Shown: positions 1 to 10,791 of the stretch, piece after piece
Numbering within the stretch: the first letter of the stretch is position 1
How the letters are laid out: each line of letters begins with the position of its first letter
Source: Azorinus chamasolen
Lineage: Eukaryota; Mollusca; Bivalvia; Cardiida; Solecurtidae
Length of the DNA stretch: 64,000 nt
Direction of reading: 5' to 3'
Assembly: GCA_963576725.1 (NCBI GenBank)
Contig: OY755251.1
Coordinates: 34,477,619-34,541,618 of the forward strand
Notes under the pieces: generated by a model
Told to the model about the DNA's origin: nothing
Database searches by the model: none
The model's input: only the letters and a program-made list of their open reading frames with translations
Translations under genes and position numbers: made by a program

Positions 1-115
1 TCGTCAATATATATTACTATGACAGTTTAGAAAACGTAGCTAATAATCATCAATAATCATAACTGCTGCATTAGCCACAGCGTGTTGATCCTGCCACTTT
101 CTTACGACTGTAGGA
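1..115 (+). repeat. 3' UTR fragment of a CR1-like LINE
   Basis: The stretch around positions 36-95 (gtagctaataatcatcaata, then an actgctgcattagcc block) resembles the segment just after the reverse-transcriptase stop of the CR1-like LINE at about 46470-46540 (gtagctaataactattaatc, gactgctgccttagcc). It is therefore probably the beginning of a 3' UTR of the same LINE family, cut by the window edge. No coding sequence of that LINE is visible here. Confidence 0.5.
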
Positions 116-741
116 CATTTTAAACACCCTTTTCACACGTAATATGCTCCACAAATGTAGCAAAACAAATTAGAAAAAAATAATAAAGGAACAAAAAAAA
201 ATTATGCATATTTTTCATGGATTTCTAGGGAATCCTCTTGCTGTCAAACTGTACGTGCGAGTGTCATCGGGATTCCGCTGTCCAGCTGTTCGATGCCGAG
301 GGAGTGCTGTTGTCAAACGGGGCTACCCTATATGCTTGGTACCTCTTGTGACTCCACTTCCAATGCCGGATGGAGCACCGTAGTTAAACAGGGCATCCCT
401 ACACCGGCTCTGGTTCATTTTGAGTCTTACTGGCATGACTTGCTACCATGCCCTCAACCAGTACCAGGGATTCCTGTTGGCTTACTAAAGAACTGGGTCA
501 TGTGATATATGGGCAGGGGCAGGTTAAACCTGTACGGTCCGATGCAGCATCGTGTATCTCAATCAGTGTCGATTTGTCAGATATATCCGGTGGGATATGT
601 TGTAGGAACAGTACACGGGGTACCGTCTTTAGATCTACTTTGGCTGGGCTTTTTGGGTTCCAATAATAGGATAGTTAACTCCGTAATTACAATTTGGATA
701 TACACTATTACAACGGGTTATCCTTTGTGTACTCCCTCATT
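116..741. other. No recognised gene; GC-richer island at 240-740
   Basis: Positions 116-240 are AT-rich with nothing recognisable. From about 240 to 740 the sequence is clearly richer in G and C than its surroundings and has short overlapping open frames on the plus strand (longest about 93 codons, 509-790). The last one runs into the adjoining transposon arm and a poly-C run. I recognise no domain in any frame. It may be an old exon or a fragment of an unidentified repeat. Confidence 0.4.
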
Positions 742-2645
742 TACTCAGGGGGCCAGTAGTGCCTACCGTGCACGCCCCCCCCCCCCCTAGACTTTTTTCA
801 TGGGTACCAAAATGTTCAGAAAAGCGTCCAAAATCAGAATCGCGAATGTACTCAAACTTAAATTATTTTAGGCTATGTGTATTTTAATCGTTTCCATGGC
901 AACCCCCCCCCAGTTTTCGTAATTATGACCCATACCTACAATTTTGCCCATATCACAGCCAGTTTTTGTCCTAAAACTATAAAACTGGTACCAAATGGCA
1001 GATAAGACATTGTGCTTTTATTTCTAACTTGTTTTTTTAATTACCTTATTTGCATACTCATGAATATTAATGAGAACATTAAAAATAGTAAAAAAGTATA
1101 GAAAGAACGTAAACCTTTCATTTTTTATCCTACAAATATCAGAAAACAACTTCAAATGCAGTTTAACATGACGAAATCATCAGGAAACAAAATATCCACC
1201 ATTTTCACCGTTTCCATGGCAACACCCTAGTTTTCGTATTGATGGTCCGTACCTGCAAAATCGTCCATATCACAGCCAGTTTTTGTCCAAAACCTATAAA
1301 ACTGGTACCAAATTAGAGATAGGACATTGTGCTTTTATTTCCAGTTTGTTTGTTTAAATTACCTTATTTGCATACTCATGAATATTAATGAAAACATTAA
1401 AAATAGTAAAAACAATATAGAAATAACGTAAATAATGTAAACTATTCACTTTCTATCCTACAAATTTCAGAAAACAATTTCAAATGCAGTTTAACCTGAT
1501 GACAAAATCCTCAGAAAACAAAATATAAAATTTGAGGACCAAAAATTTATCTCTAAGTAACTTTTTAACTGTTTCCATAGTAACCATTCATTTCGCTCTG
1601 TTCACTCTGTTCACACATTTTTGTTAGTCGACACCTACCTGCAAAACTCTTCCATATCAATGGAAGTTTTTGTGCTAACTGTATAAAACTGGTACCGAAT
1701 TAAAGCTAAGACATTGTGCTTTGGTTTAAAGGCTATACTTAGGAATTACCTTATTTGCATACACATGAATATTAATGAGAATAATTAAAAAATAGCAAAA
1801 AAATACAGAAATAACGTAAACCTCTCAATTTTTATCCTACCAATATCAGAAAACAGCTTCAAATGTAATTTAAATTGATGACAAAATACTCAGAAAGTTA
1901 AGTATCTAAATTGATACCCAAACAATGAACTGTATGTAAGATTGTAATGGTTTCCATGGTAACCGATCCTTTCACAAATTTTGGAAATTTGACATCCAAC
2001 TGTAATACTCCGATAGATCTCAGTTATTTTTTATGAATCATGAAATCAATTGTTACAAACATAGATATGAGGCATTGCTTTAATAGTAAATATTACTTTT
2101 CTGATATAAACTAATTTGCATATGTATGAATATTTATGAGAACAGTAATAGATGTTGAAATTTTCGACAGACACCAGTCTTTCTCTTATAAAGCAAACAA
2201 ATATGGAAAATGGTTAGCTAAAGTTTACTATAATCACTGAATATCACCAAGATTGTTAGATAAATAAATTTGGGACAAATTATATAGCACTGATGGTGAT
2301 ATATCTGTTTCCTAGGCAACCATTCTAACCTCATTGTTCATATTACAGAGTGTTTACATACCTGCAACATACAAAGATATTGCGGCCTACTTTGGCGATA
2401 ATTATAAATGATATAAACATATACCCGGTAGTTGATGTATGAATCTTAATGTTTGGTTCACTTTATGCAAATTACCTTATTTGTATCGTCCCGAATATTA
2501 ATTAGTGATAAGAAAACAAAGAGAAACAATATTATTTCGCAGTATGCCGAGACCAACATTACACCATGTTCCAAGTATAGTTTGCAATAATAAATGTTAC
2601 TTTTGATGATGAATAAATAAATTTTATGTCTAAAACTGTTACCAA
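742..2645 (+). repeat. Left inverted arm with tandem sub-repeats
   Basis: The arm holds about five tandem sub-repeats of roughly 320-385 bp. Each has a block ttaccttatttgcatact followed by an AT-rich gaatattaatga motif (starting near 1041, 1360, 1745, 2108 and 2470) and a palindromic block of the type gtttccatggcaac (890, 1210, 1571, 1950, 2307, 2660). Sub-repeats near the outer end are most alike and the innermost are most degraded. The whole arm reappears inverted at 4150-6002. Confidence 0.85.
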
Positions 2646-3021
2646 AATGACCATGCACTGCTTCCATGGTAACTGTTGAAAGTCAAGTACTTATGATACC
2701 CCAAACAATCTTCTGTTATTGTTTTTAAAGTGTCAGTGATTTTAAAGCCCATAAAGCCTGTGTTGAATTCAGGGTTTCAAGACTGTTTCGACTTTTGATA
2801 TACCATCATCTGTCGAGAACTGGTAATCCTGTGATGTGTTTAAGACCCTTTGATTTGTCTGTGTTGCTAAGCTATCATCCACCGTACCAATACCGAAGTG
2901 AACTAGTGGCAGCAGATTCTGCATCAGCTCACCTATATCAATCTGCATATTGGGTCTTTTTGAACCACTAATACCTGCTACAATTCCTTGATTCCTTACG
3001 ATTAGAAGCTGCAAGGCAGAA

Positions 3022-3927
3022 ATGTTTTTCCACATCTATGACGGTGAGCCTAACCAGTTCTCGCCAGATTATGGTATATCAACAGTGAGAAACAGTCTTG
3101 ATGCCCTGAATTCAACACAGGAAGAAACTGAACCAAGGATCGTTATTTACACCAAGCATGCAAAAGAACAAGGCTACAAAACTGTTCATCTTCGAACTCC
3201 AGACAGTGATATATTCTTCATTCTTCTGTATTACCTTAACTGGTTTGAAGGTGTTACTGTCTTGTTTGATACTGGCTCAGGCAATCATCAAAAAATAATA
3301 AACATGTCAGAAGTTGCCCAAGCATACACAGAAGATTACCGATCAGCACTTCTGGGTCTCCATTTGTACTGTGGCTATGATTCTACAAGTGCATTCAATG
3401 GCTGAGAACATATGACACGCACTAAGACCATTGAAATGAAGCCAATGTTTATAAAACCATTAGCAGGTTTGGGCAACTCTTGGGATGTGTCTGGAGATCT
3501 TGTGCAAGACTTGGATGAATTTACGTGTGCAATATATGGCAACCTAAGATTTCACACTGTGAATGAATTGATATTGTTTAAAATTAAGGAGAAGTGTGAA
3601 GATAAGCCAACAGATGCACTTCGCAATGCTGATATGGGAACATTACCCACTTGTAGGGCCTGCTTAATACAGCACATCTGAAGAGTTATTAACCAGTTGA
3701 TACTTTGGAAGAGATCTCTTTTCCGACCCAGACATTCCCCTTGTTTTAGAGAAGAATGGTTGTCAACATGTAACTCTGACAGTCAATCAACAGATATGAT
3801 TATATTATGGCCTATAATAAGGGTATGCTCCACAGACATTCAACAGCAATGTTATCATCTTGACCTAGATCTTATCAATGTATTACCTGAGAAGATCCAA
3901 TATAAACTGTCCCATTTTAGCCTCTAA
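3022..3927 (+). pseudogene. Broken PIN-like nuclease-family gene inside the foldback element
   Basis: One reading frame stays open from 3022 to 3927 except for TGA stops at 3403 and 3679, so this is a decayed protein rather than three small genes. The first block has an Asp-rich stretch (LRTPDSDIFFILLYY, about residues 57-71) typical of PIN/FEN-like folds, preceded by a degenerate form of the HEEADTR-type motif (QEETEPRIVIYTKHA). It ends in LLGLHLYCGYDSTSAF, the degenerate GxHxxxGxDxTSAF signature of a large uncharacterised protein family common in molluscs and cnidarians. The second block (LGNSWDVSGDLVQDLDEFTC) and third block (LILWKRSLF) fit the downstream part of the same family. The N-terminal part is not recognisable upstream. 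Its position exactly between the two inverted arms suggests it was internal cargo of the element. A nuclease function is inferred from family resemblance; this copy cannot be functional. Confidence 0.65.
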
Positions 3928-4149
3928 TTAAGGATGCTCTGAGAGTCAGACCTTCAATTCATAAATTAGCTGATAAATACCCATGATGTCATTATTTCTA
4001 ACATGAATATTCAGCTGGTAAAGGGTTAATTGAGATATCATTCATCTATTTTTGTTGAGTCGGCATACTCAAAGAAGCTTTCTGTAAAGGTGTTTTAAAG
4101 CAGAGAGTGGGATTAACCCTTTACTAGATGTATACATTCCCTTTAACAT

Positions 4150-6002
4150 CTTTTAGACTGTTTTAGAATTAAAATTCATCTATTTATCACCAAAAGGTAT
4201 ATTTATCATTGCAAGCTATATTTGGAGAATGGTGTAATGTTGTGCTCGGCATACTGCGAAACATGTAATTTTCAATATTTTTCTCTTTGTTTTCTTATCA
4301 CTAATTAATATTCATGAGAATGCAAATAAGGTAATTTGCATAAAGTGAACCAAACATTAAGATTCATACATCAACTACCGGGTATGTAAACACTCTGTAA
4401 TATGAACAATGAGGTTAGAATGGTTGCCTAGGAAACAGATATATCACTATCAGTGCTATATAATGTGTCCCAAATTTATTTATCTAATAATCTTGGTGAT
4501 ATTCAGTGATCATAGTAAACTTTAGCTAACCATTTTCCATATTTGTTTGCTTTATAAGAGAAAGACTGGTGTCTGTCGAAAATTTCAACATCTATTACTG
4601 TTCTCATAAATATTCATACATATGCAAATTAGTTTATATCAGAAAAGTAATATTTACTATTAAAGCAATGCCTCATATCTATGTTTGTAACAAATGATTT
4701 CATGATTCATAAAAAATAACCGAGATCTAGCAGAGTATTACAGTTGGATGTCAAATTTCCAAAATTTGTGAAAGGATCGGTTACCATGGAAACCGTTACA
4801 ATCTTACTTACAGTTCATTGTTTGGGTATCAATTAAGATGATTTGCTTTCTGAGTATTTTGTCATCATTTTAAACTACATTTGAAGCTGTTTTCTGATAT
4901 TGGTAGGATAAAAATTGAGAGGTTTACGTTATTTCTATATTTTTTGCTATATTTTAATTATTCTCATTAATATTCATGTGTATGCAAATAAGGTAATTCC
5001 TATTTATAGCTTTTAAACCAAAGCCCAATGTCTTAGCTTTAATTCGGTTCCAGTTTTATACAGTTAGCACGAGTACTTCCATTGATATGGAAGATTTTTG
5101 CAGGTAGGTGTCGACTAACAAAACTGTGTGAACAGAGTGAAATGAATGGTTACTATGGAAACAGTTAAAAAGTTACTTAGAGTTAAATTTTTGGTCCTCA
5201 AATTTTCTGAGGATTTTGTCATCAGGTTAAACTGCATTTGAAATTGTTTTCTGAAATTTGTAGGATAAAAAGTGAATAGTTTACATTATTTACGTTATTT
5301 CTATATTGTTTTTACTATTTTTAATGTTCTCATTAATATTCATGAGTATGCAAATAAGGTAATTTAAAGAAAAAAACTGGAAATAAAAGCACAATGTCCT
5401 ATCTCCAATTTGGTACCAGTTTTTAAGGTTTTGGACAAAAACTGGCTGTGATATGGACGATTTTGCAGGTACGGACCATCATTACGAAAACTAGGGTGTT
5501 GCCATGGAAACGGTAAAAATGGTGCTTAAAATTAATGCTATGGTCCTCAAAATGGATATGTTGTTTCCTGGGGTTTTCGTCATCATGTTAAACTGTATTT
5601 GAAGTTATTTTCTGATATTTGTAGGATAAAAAATGAAAGGTTTACGTTATTTCTATACTTTGTTTACTATTTTTAATGTTCTCATTAATATTCATGAGTA
5701 TGCAAATAAGGTAATTAAAAAAAACAAGTTAGAAATAAAAGCACAATGTATTATCTTCCATTTGGTACCAGTTTTATAGTATTAGGACTAAAACTGGCTG
5801 TGATATCGGCGAATTTGTAGGTATGGGTCATCATTACGAAAACTGGGGGGTTGCCATGGAAACGGTTAAAATACACATAGCCTAAAAGAATTTAAGTTTG
5901 AGTACATTCGCGATTCTGATTCAGGACACTTTTCTGAACATTTTGGTACCCATGAAAAAAGTCATGGGGGGTGCACGGTAGGCACTACTGGCTCCCTGAG
6001 TA
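4150..6002 (-). repeat. Right inverted arm with tandem sub-repeats
   Basis: This is the reverse-complement partner of the left arm. Octamer-bearing blocks (atgcaaat) lie at 4320, 4622, 4982, 5348 and 5700. Palindromic blocks of the type gttgccatggaaac lie at 4423, 4780, 5149, 5498 and 5850. Similarity to the left arm starts near 4150 and runs to the outer end at 6002, with small indels and substitutions, so the element is not a very recent insertion. Confidence 0.85.
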
Positions 6003-6007
6003 ATTGA

Positions 6008-6117
6008 CCGGGTAGAAAATCATGCGGTTCCTTCCGGTTAGTCATTTAATATTCATTGTATATATATTGCATACCTTTCATTGACTGGATAGACAACCAT
6101 ACGGTTATTTCCGGTTA
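6008..6117 (+). repeat. Degenerate ~75 bp tandem repeat, split by a MITE
   Basis: Units of the type gatagacaaycatrcggtt followed by ttccggttagtgattt occur near 6010, 6088, 6864 and 6943. The CpG-rich MITE at 6118-6813 lies between the second and third units. The intact units provide an empty-site comparison for that insertion. Confidence 0.6.
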
Positions 6118-6813
6118 AGGCCTGGTCACAACTCGCCGTGCGTGTTTTTAGCACGTACGTTTTTTGGGAGGCCACGGCTGCTACATTTTTCTGAAAACGT
6201 GGGGAAGGAGTAGCAAATGCAGGGAGGAACGCACGTCACACGCACGGTTGCGCAAGGTGAACGCACGTGGCACGTACGCCAGCCTCGCCCTGGTCGGTTG
6301 CGTGCATCGTACGTTGCACACGTGGTAAGTGAGTTGAAAGTGCTTACAACGTGCTCACAACGTACGATCTCCGTACGATTGCCGCATTATCGTACGGAGG
6401 CCGTACTTACACGTGCTGCTCACGTATGGTCCACGTGAGTTTTGTCAGTTCATTGGACAGTAGAACTGGGGAAGTGCCGAGTAAGCACAGACCACGTACT
6501 TATCACGTGCGCAACACGCACGTGCTAAGCGCGTCGTCTGTAGAGCAAGCGACTGTGGGGAAAATATTAAAACACTCATGGAGTCAGTGCGTTGTGCGCA
6601 AGTTGGCTGTATAGAAGGCACGTGCGTCACCCGTACGTTGGTGCATCCGTAGCCCGAACTCAGCTCCAACGCAACGAAAGTTTTGCATGCACTAAAAGTG
6701 CTACGGTGTGTCTGCGTGCTCCTAAATCCGCACGGAGGCGGTACTCACCACGTACGGATCCCCAAAATTTCCCCACATTTTTGCACGTAGTACGGCGGGT
6801 TGTGACCACCGCT
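6118..6813 (+). mobile_element. CpG-rich MITE, copy 1 (probable Harbinger type, TTA duplication)
   Basis: The left end AGGCCTGGTCACAAC and the right end read on the opposite strand, AGCGGTGGTCACAAC, form an imperfect 15-bp terminal inverted repeat. TTA flanks both sides (6115-6117 and 6814-6816). The neighbouring tandem units read ttccggttagtgattt across the site, which supports TTA as the duplicated target; a 3-bp TWA duplication is characteristic of PIF/Harbinger transposons. The 696 bp interior is dense in CG dinucleotides with many CGTACG and CACGTG palindromes, unlike the AT-rich surroundings. It has no coding capacity and would need a transposase in trans. Confidence 0.8.
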
Positions 6814-6985
6814 TTAGTGATTTCATATATGTTGTATATCATTTGTATATCTCTCATTTACCGGATAGACAATCATGCGGTTCGATTTTATATCTATTTT
6901 ATATATTTTGTTTATCTTTCATTGCCTGTATCTTTCGTTGCCTTGATAGATAAGCATGCGGTTCGTTCCAGTTAGTGATTTCATC

Positions 6986-7056
6986 CATGTGAAGCGCTTT
7001 TGTGTGAACAGAGCGCTATATAACTGTGGTATAGTAATAATAATAATAATAATAAA
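6986..7056 (+). repeat. 3' tail of a CR1-like LINE with (TAA)n
   Basis: gtgaagcgcttttgtgtgaa, gcgctatataactgtggtat and a (taa)n run match the extreme 3' end of the CR1-like LINE at 47215-47299. This is a 5'-truncated or fragmentary copy; the tail is the part usually retained. Confidence 0.6.
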
Positions 7057-7917
7057 CCCTATTGTTTGTTTTTATGTCTTTGTGTGTCTATTTGTGTCTT
7101 TTGCCATGCATGTACATTAAATGCAAGTAATTTGTATGGTACCTTGAAGTTCGAGATATCGCAGTTCAACTTTACATATGTATCAGATATGTGTTGATTA
7201 ACGTCCGCTGCTGCTCACTATGGGCTAATTGGACGCCCCAGAGACAGCGGAATGGATACAGAGACACCGGGTGCGAAGCACGACTCTTATTAATTACTAG
7301 GTTTCTCTATAGTAAATGTTTAATAAACAATCAGAGTTAATGTTCCTTCATTTGTTCCGCGTGATTTTGCGTGACGTACGCGCCGTAGCTATACGGATCC
7401 GTGGGGGCATAGTCCCCTTTAAAAAATTAAACTTTTGTAGTTTGAAACAATTGTGATAAACCACAATGGTTTCTAAATTTACTTTTACAGATGCGTCAAA
7501 ATGCGTCGAAATGAGGGAATAGATTAAAGCTCACATGGCAAGACAGAATGTTTATCAAGTCTACTTCATTTGACACTTCAAGTTGTGTTCCAATTTGGCC
7601 AGAGTAATGTTCTCATCTTTTATACTGATGTAACGTACGTGCGTAAGTGTGAACGGCTACGCGTCTGCTGGTTCTTCCTATAAATTGTTCTTACGACAGT
7701 TTTGGATTCAATAGTCGATTTTTTACCCAACCAAGTGTCCCCATGCATTTGGCAAGACAGGAGAAACATATAGTGAAAATCAACCATGTTTTCCTATCTT
7801 ACGTTATACAGTAAATGTACTAAAACATGTTGATTAATGTCTTCCTTTGTGGCTGTGAACTTTCGCGAGGCATATTTTACTCCTTTTCTACTTTAGTTGA
7901 CCATTAGCTTGTACATG
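7057..7917. other. No feature seen
   Basis: Mixed-composition sequence without long open frames or repeats that I can match elsewhere in the window. A few short CpG-containing segments (around 7360-7400) stand out but have no recognisable identity. Confidence 0.5.
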
Positions 7918-9180
7918 TCTAATCGCGATACTACGAATCGGGACCGGGTCGGGCCGATTTTTCGTAGATTCGCATTTTCGTATTAATGCATCTTTAGGAT
8001 ACGAAATATTTTCCACAAACCTCTTCTCGGTTTCGTAGTGAATGCATACACATACCATACATCGATCTCGTATTGGTCATTATATTTAATAATATTGTCG
8101 CAATTTACTGTTGCATAAGAAAGATATTTCTGTAGATGTTTGTGTTATATTTAATATATTGTATGCCTTGTTTGACAAACTACTCACATTCTCGCTAACT
8201 ACAGTGTACATTTATGATTTTGTATCACACGCCTCATGCAAGAGGTGGTCAAATTATAATGTGTAATGTCATATGCCAGTGCATAACTGGTTATGTAAAA
8301 AACACGAACCGCGCAATGCCAGCTAACAAAACTCTAGATAGGAGGGAGTAAACGAAATATTATCAATGATTCTGTTCGTTCTTTTTCATTAAATCATATC
8401 ATGTGACTACTCTTTCGAATGTGAAGTGACAACCTAGAATTTGGTGACGGCATAAGGATTTTAGTATTTAAATGCCCCCTTTAACTAGAGTCTAGAGACC
8501 TGAACTCGACATTTCTAGTAATCCATAAGGGTTATATATAAAACAAGAGACGAATCAATACGTTCATTTTTTTTATTCAGGAATAAAAAAAATGCATAGA
8601 AAATTGTGATATCGTTTATATGCGTATAGAAGCAGTGCAGACACAGGTTTGATGACCAGTGTAACTGTTGCAAGTTTTATGTGCTATGGGACATTGACTA
8701 CAAACAAACACGCCTGTATGCCTGTATGCTAATCATTTATAACACGATGTGTGTGAAAACGTAATTGAGCATAATTGCACAATACAAACTTTAATCATTT
8801 GCGACATTTGATATGTAGTTAGTCTAATCCTGTCACAAACAAACACGAGTGCTGATCACAACACGCTACGTGTTAAAGCGTATCGGGCAGGCCAGATGTG
8901 TCAACAATGGATAATTATGCTGACTGGAGCGACGAATGTCTCTCAGAAGTGTGAAAACAGCGCACAGGTGAGATTCGTAAAAATGCATCTTTTTGCTACT
9001 GTTTTTGTGTTTAAGGGACTATGAAAACCTCTCGCAATAACCTGTTTTTCGTAGTTTCGCATTTTCGTACTTTTGCATCTTTTTGCAATTGAAACAAGAA
9101 CATAATCGGCCGGGACCTGCGGTGTTTTTCGTAGCAAACCGGTATTTCGTTCGAACGTGATCCGTAGTATCGTGATTAGA
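7918..9180. mobile_element. Non-autonomous DNA transposon with 18-bp inverted repeats
   Basis: The left end reads TCTAATCGCGATACTACG and the right end on the opposite strand TCTAATCACGATACTACG, one mismatch in 18. Just inside both ends is a motif of the type tttttcgtag followed by ttcgcattttcgta (near 7960 and 9043), in direct orientation. Directly outside, ttgtacatg on the left resembles ttgtagatg just beyond the right end, a possible imperfect 9-bp target duplication. The 1.26 kb interior is AT-rich and has no credible ORF. Confidence 0.75.
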
Positions 9181-9784
9181 CGTTGTAGATGTAAAATAAG
9201 ACTAGATAAGGCTAAAAACCGTTAAGATAATAGGAAAACATGCTAACGCATTATACTTATCGTCGTCAAGGATGGCAGATAGAATATTAGTGTTTTCTGG
9301 TTTAATTTTAAACAAAAAACAACAACGAACAACACAAAAACAATGCATCCGCTATGGCTTAGCGATTTTATTCAAAGCAAGTAAAGTGTGGGTTTTTCGG
9401 TCGCATTGTTCTAATTTGGTTGTATAAGTACATTTATGCAATTTAGCGAAATAAAACTCTATAAAACGTTAATTGTAAACAAGAAGTTCATTCCTTTCAA
9501 TGTTTGATAAACGAAACCAGAACGCGATAATCTGCAAAAAATATTTAAAATATATAGCTAAGAGATATTGTTGGTGGGTAATCTGCAACCCATCTTTCTT
9601 AGAACTGAAGAATGTATTTCTACTTACCGGTCCTATGCACCCACTACGTTGGAAATACGTGGAGAATACGCAGCAGCTATTGTTTGGAGTGACTGTGGCA
9701 CAATCTACGTATATAATACTATCGGTAAACACATACTTATGTAACATGCGTTTAAACTAATCTGCATTTAATAGATACAGTACG

Positions 9785-9942
9785 AGTCTTACTACCAAAG
9801 TGTCTTCTTACAACCGTTATCAGAACAGTGTGTTCGCATGACCGAAGACAAGTGTCCGAGGCGTAGCCGAGGACATTTGTCTGAGGTCATGCGAACAAAC
9901 TGTCCTGATAACGGTTGTAAGAAGACACTTTGGTAGTAAGAC
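9785..9942. mobile_element. Foldback MITE (near-perfect hairpin)
   Basis: Arms of about 75 bp begin gtcttactaccaaagtgtct and are repeated in reverse complement with few mismatches. They are separated by a very short loop around 9860. It could form one long hairpin. No terminal duplication is obvious. Confidence 0.75.
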
Positions 9943-10189
9943 GAGTACATGTATCTTACTTGTACGACAGTACGTTGTAGACTTATAATTTTGATTAAAA
10001 ATGAATAAAAATGAATATTTCACAAATGAGTACAAAATGTTTTCCCCTTGGTTCACCCTGATTGCGAGTAGCGGGTGACTGTGCACGACTTATTTGAGGG
10101 GGCTTTCTAAAACCATTCGGACGTAATGCTGTTTGAAATTGAATTACCGTCTGCTTTCTTGTCGTCTCCTTATTTTCCAAATACAAATA

Positions 10190-10394
10190 CAGTAACACCC
10201 CTCTAATGCGACCACTTTACGAATGGAAATAAATATCTTTAAAAGCAGATGGTTGCTTACTGCAGGTCTAAAGTTATGCAGAAAGCCCTAGCAGGAGCTT
10301 TCTGCATAACATTCGACCTGCATAAAGCTTTCACCTGTATTTAAGACCCAGAATTATACATCTTTTTGGTTGCCACATTAGAGGGGTTTTACTG
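10190..10394. mobile_element. Small pogo/Tigger-like MITE with palindromic core
   Basis: The left end CAGTAACACCCCTCTAATG and the right end on the other strand CAGTAAAACCCCTCTAATG match closely, and TA dinucleotides lie immediately outside (10188-10189 and 10395-10396). CAGT termini and TA duplication fit pogo/Tigger-type elements. The centre (10263-10325) is a palindrome (tgcaggtctaaagttatgca with an inverted partner) that is shared with MITEs having different ends at 20466, 23233 and 53733. Confidence 0.75.
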
Positions 10395-10791
10395 TAGTTT
10401 GATTTCATTACTTCTGCACTAATGAAAAGCTTTGTCGAACATCTTCGGCCTCCGATTAGCCCGTTTGGTTTTGTGGGATGTGTACTGTTTAACATTCTGC
10501 CCACTACGGGTAAATTTGGATCCAGACGAAACGCCGCATGACACGGCATCTCATCTTGATCCAAACTGTTTGACACTCTGCTAATATTTTTCGGTACAAA
10601 AATGCAAATGGTTGCAGACGGCAAAGTTTTGCAGACGACAACTGCATACCAAGTAGAAGGTTAACCAAATTTCGCAAGGCAGCACAATAATCGTGTGCGT
10701 ACGACGTTTGGTGAAAAGGTACCCATTTCTGGATCCAATATGTATCGGTAACTAAAAAGATGAATAAGTTAAAAACAAAATAAGTATTATG

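Larger units (their letters stand above)
742..6002. mobile_element. Long-terminal-inverted-repeat (foldback) transposon-like element, about 5.3 kb
   Basis: The two ends are inverted copies. The left end begins TACTCAGGGGGCCAGTAGTG; the right end, read on the other strand, begins TACTCAGGGAGCCAGTAGTG. The inverted homology continues inward for about 1.9 kb on each side (742 to ~2645 and ~4150 to 6002), leaving a central 1.5 kb region with a broken PIN-like gene. ATT occurs immediately outside both ends (739-741 and 6003-6005), a candidate 3-bp target duplication, though so short a match could be chance. The arms are made of tandem sub-repeats, unlike the simple TIRs of Tc1/mariner or Harbinger. 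No transposase with a DDE signature is visible. The superfamily is unknown to me. Confidence 0.85.

Noticed and set aside
2769..3035. 88-codon minus-strand ORF opposite the PIN-like pseudogene
   Set aside because: No recognisable motif; it overlaps the start of the better-supported plus-strand pseudogene and may be its antisense shadow.
6217..6975. Several ORFs in the CpG-rich MITEs (also 11423-12085)
   Set aside because: Overlapping frames on both strands arise from low stop-codon frequency in CG-rich sequence; there are no domains and the frames are not conserved between the two copies.
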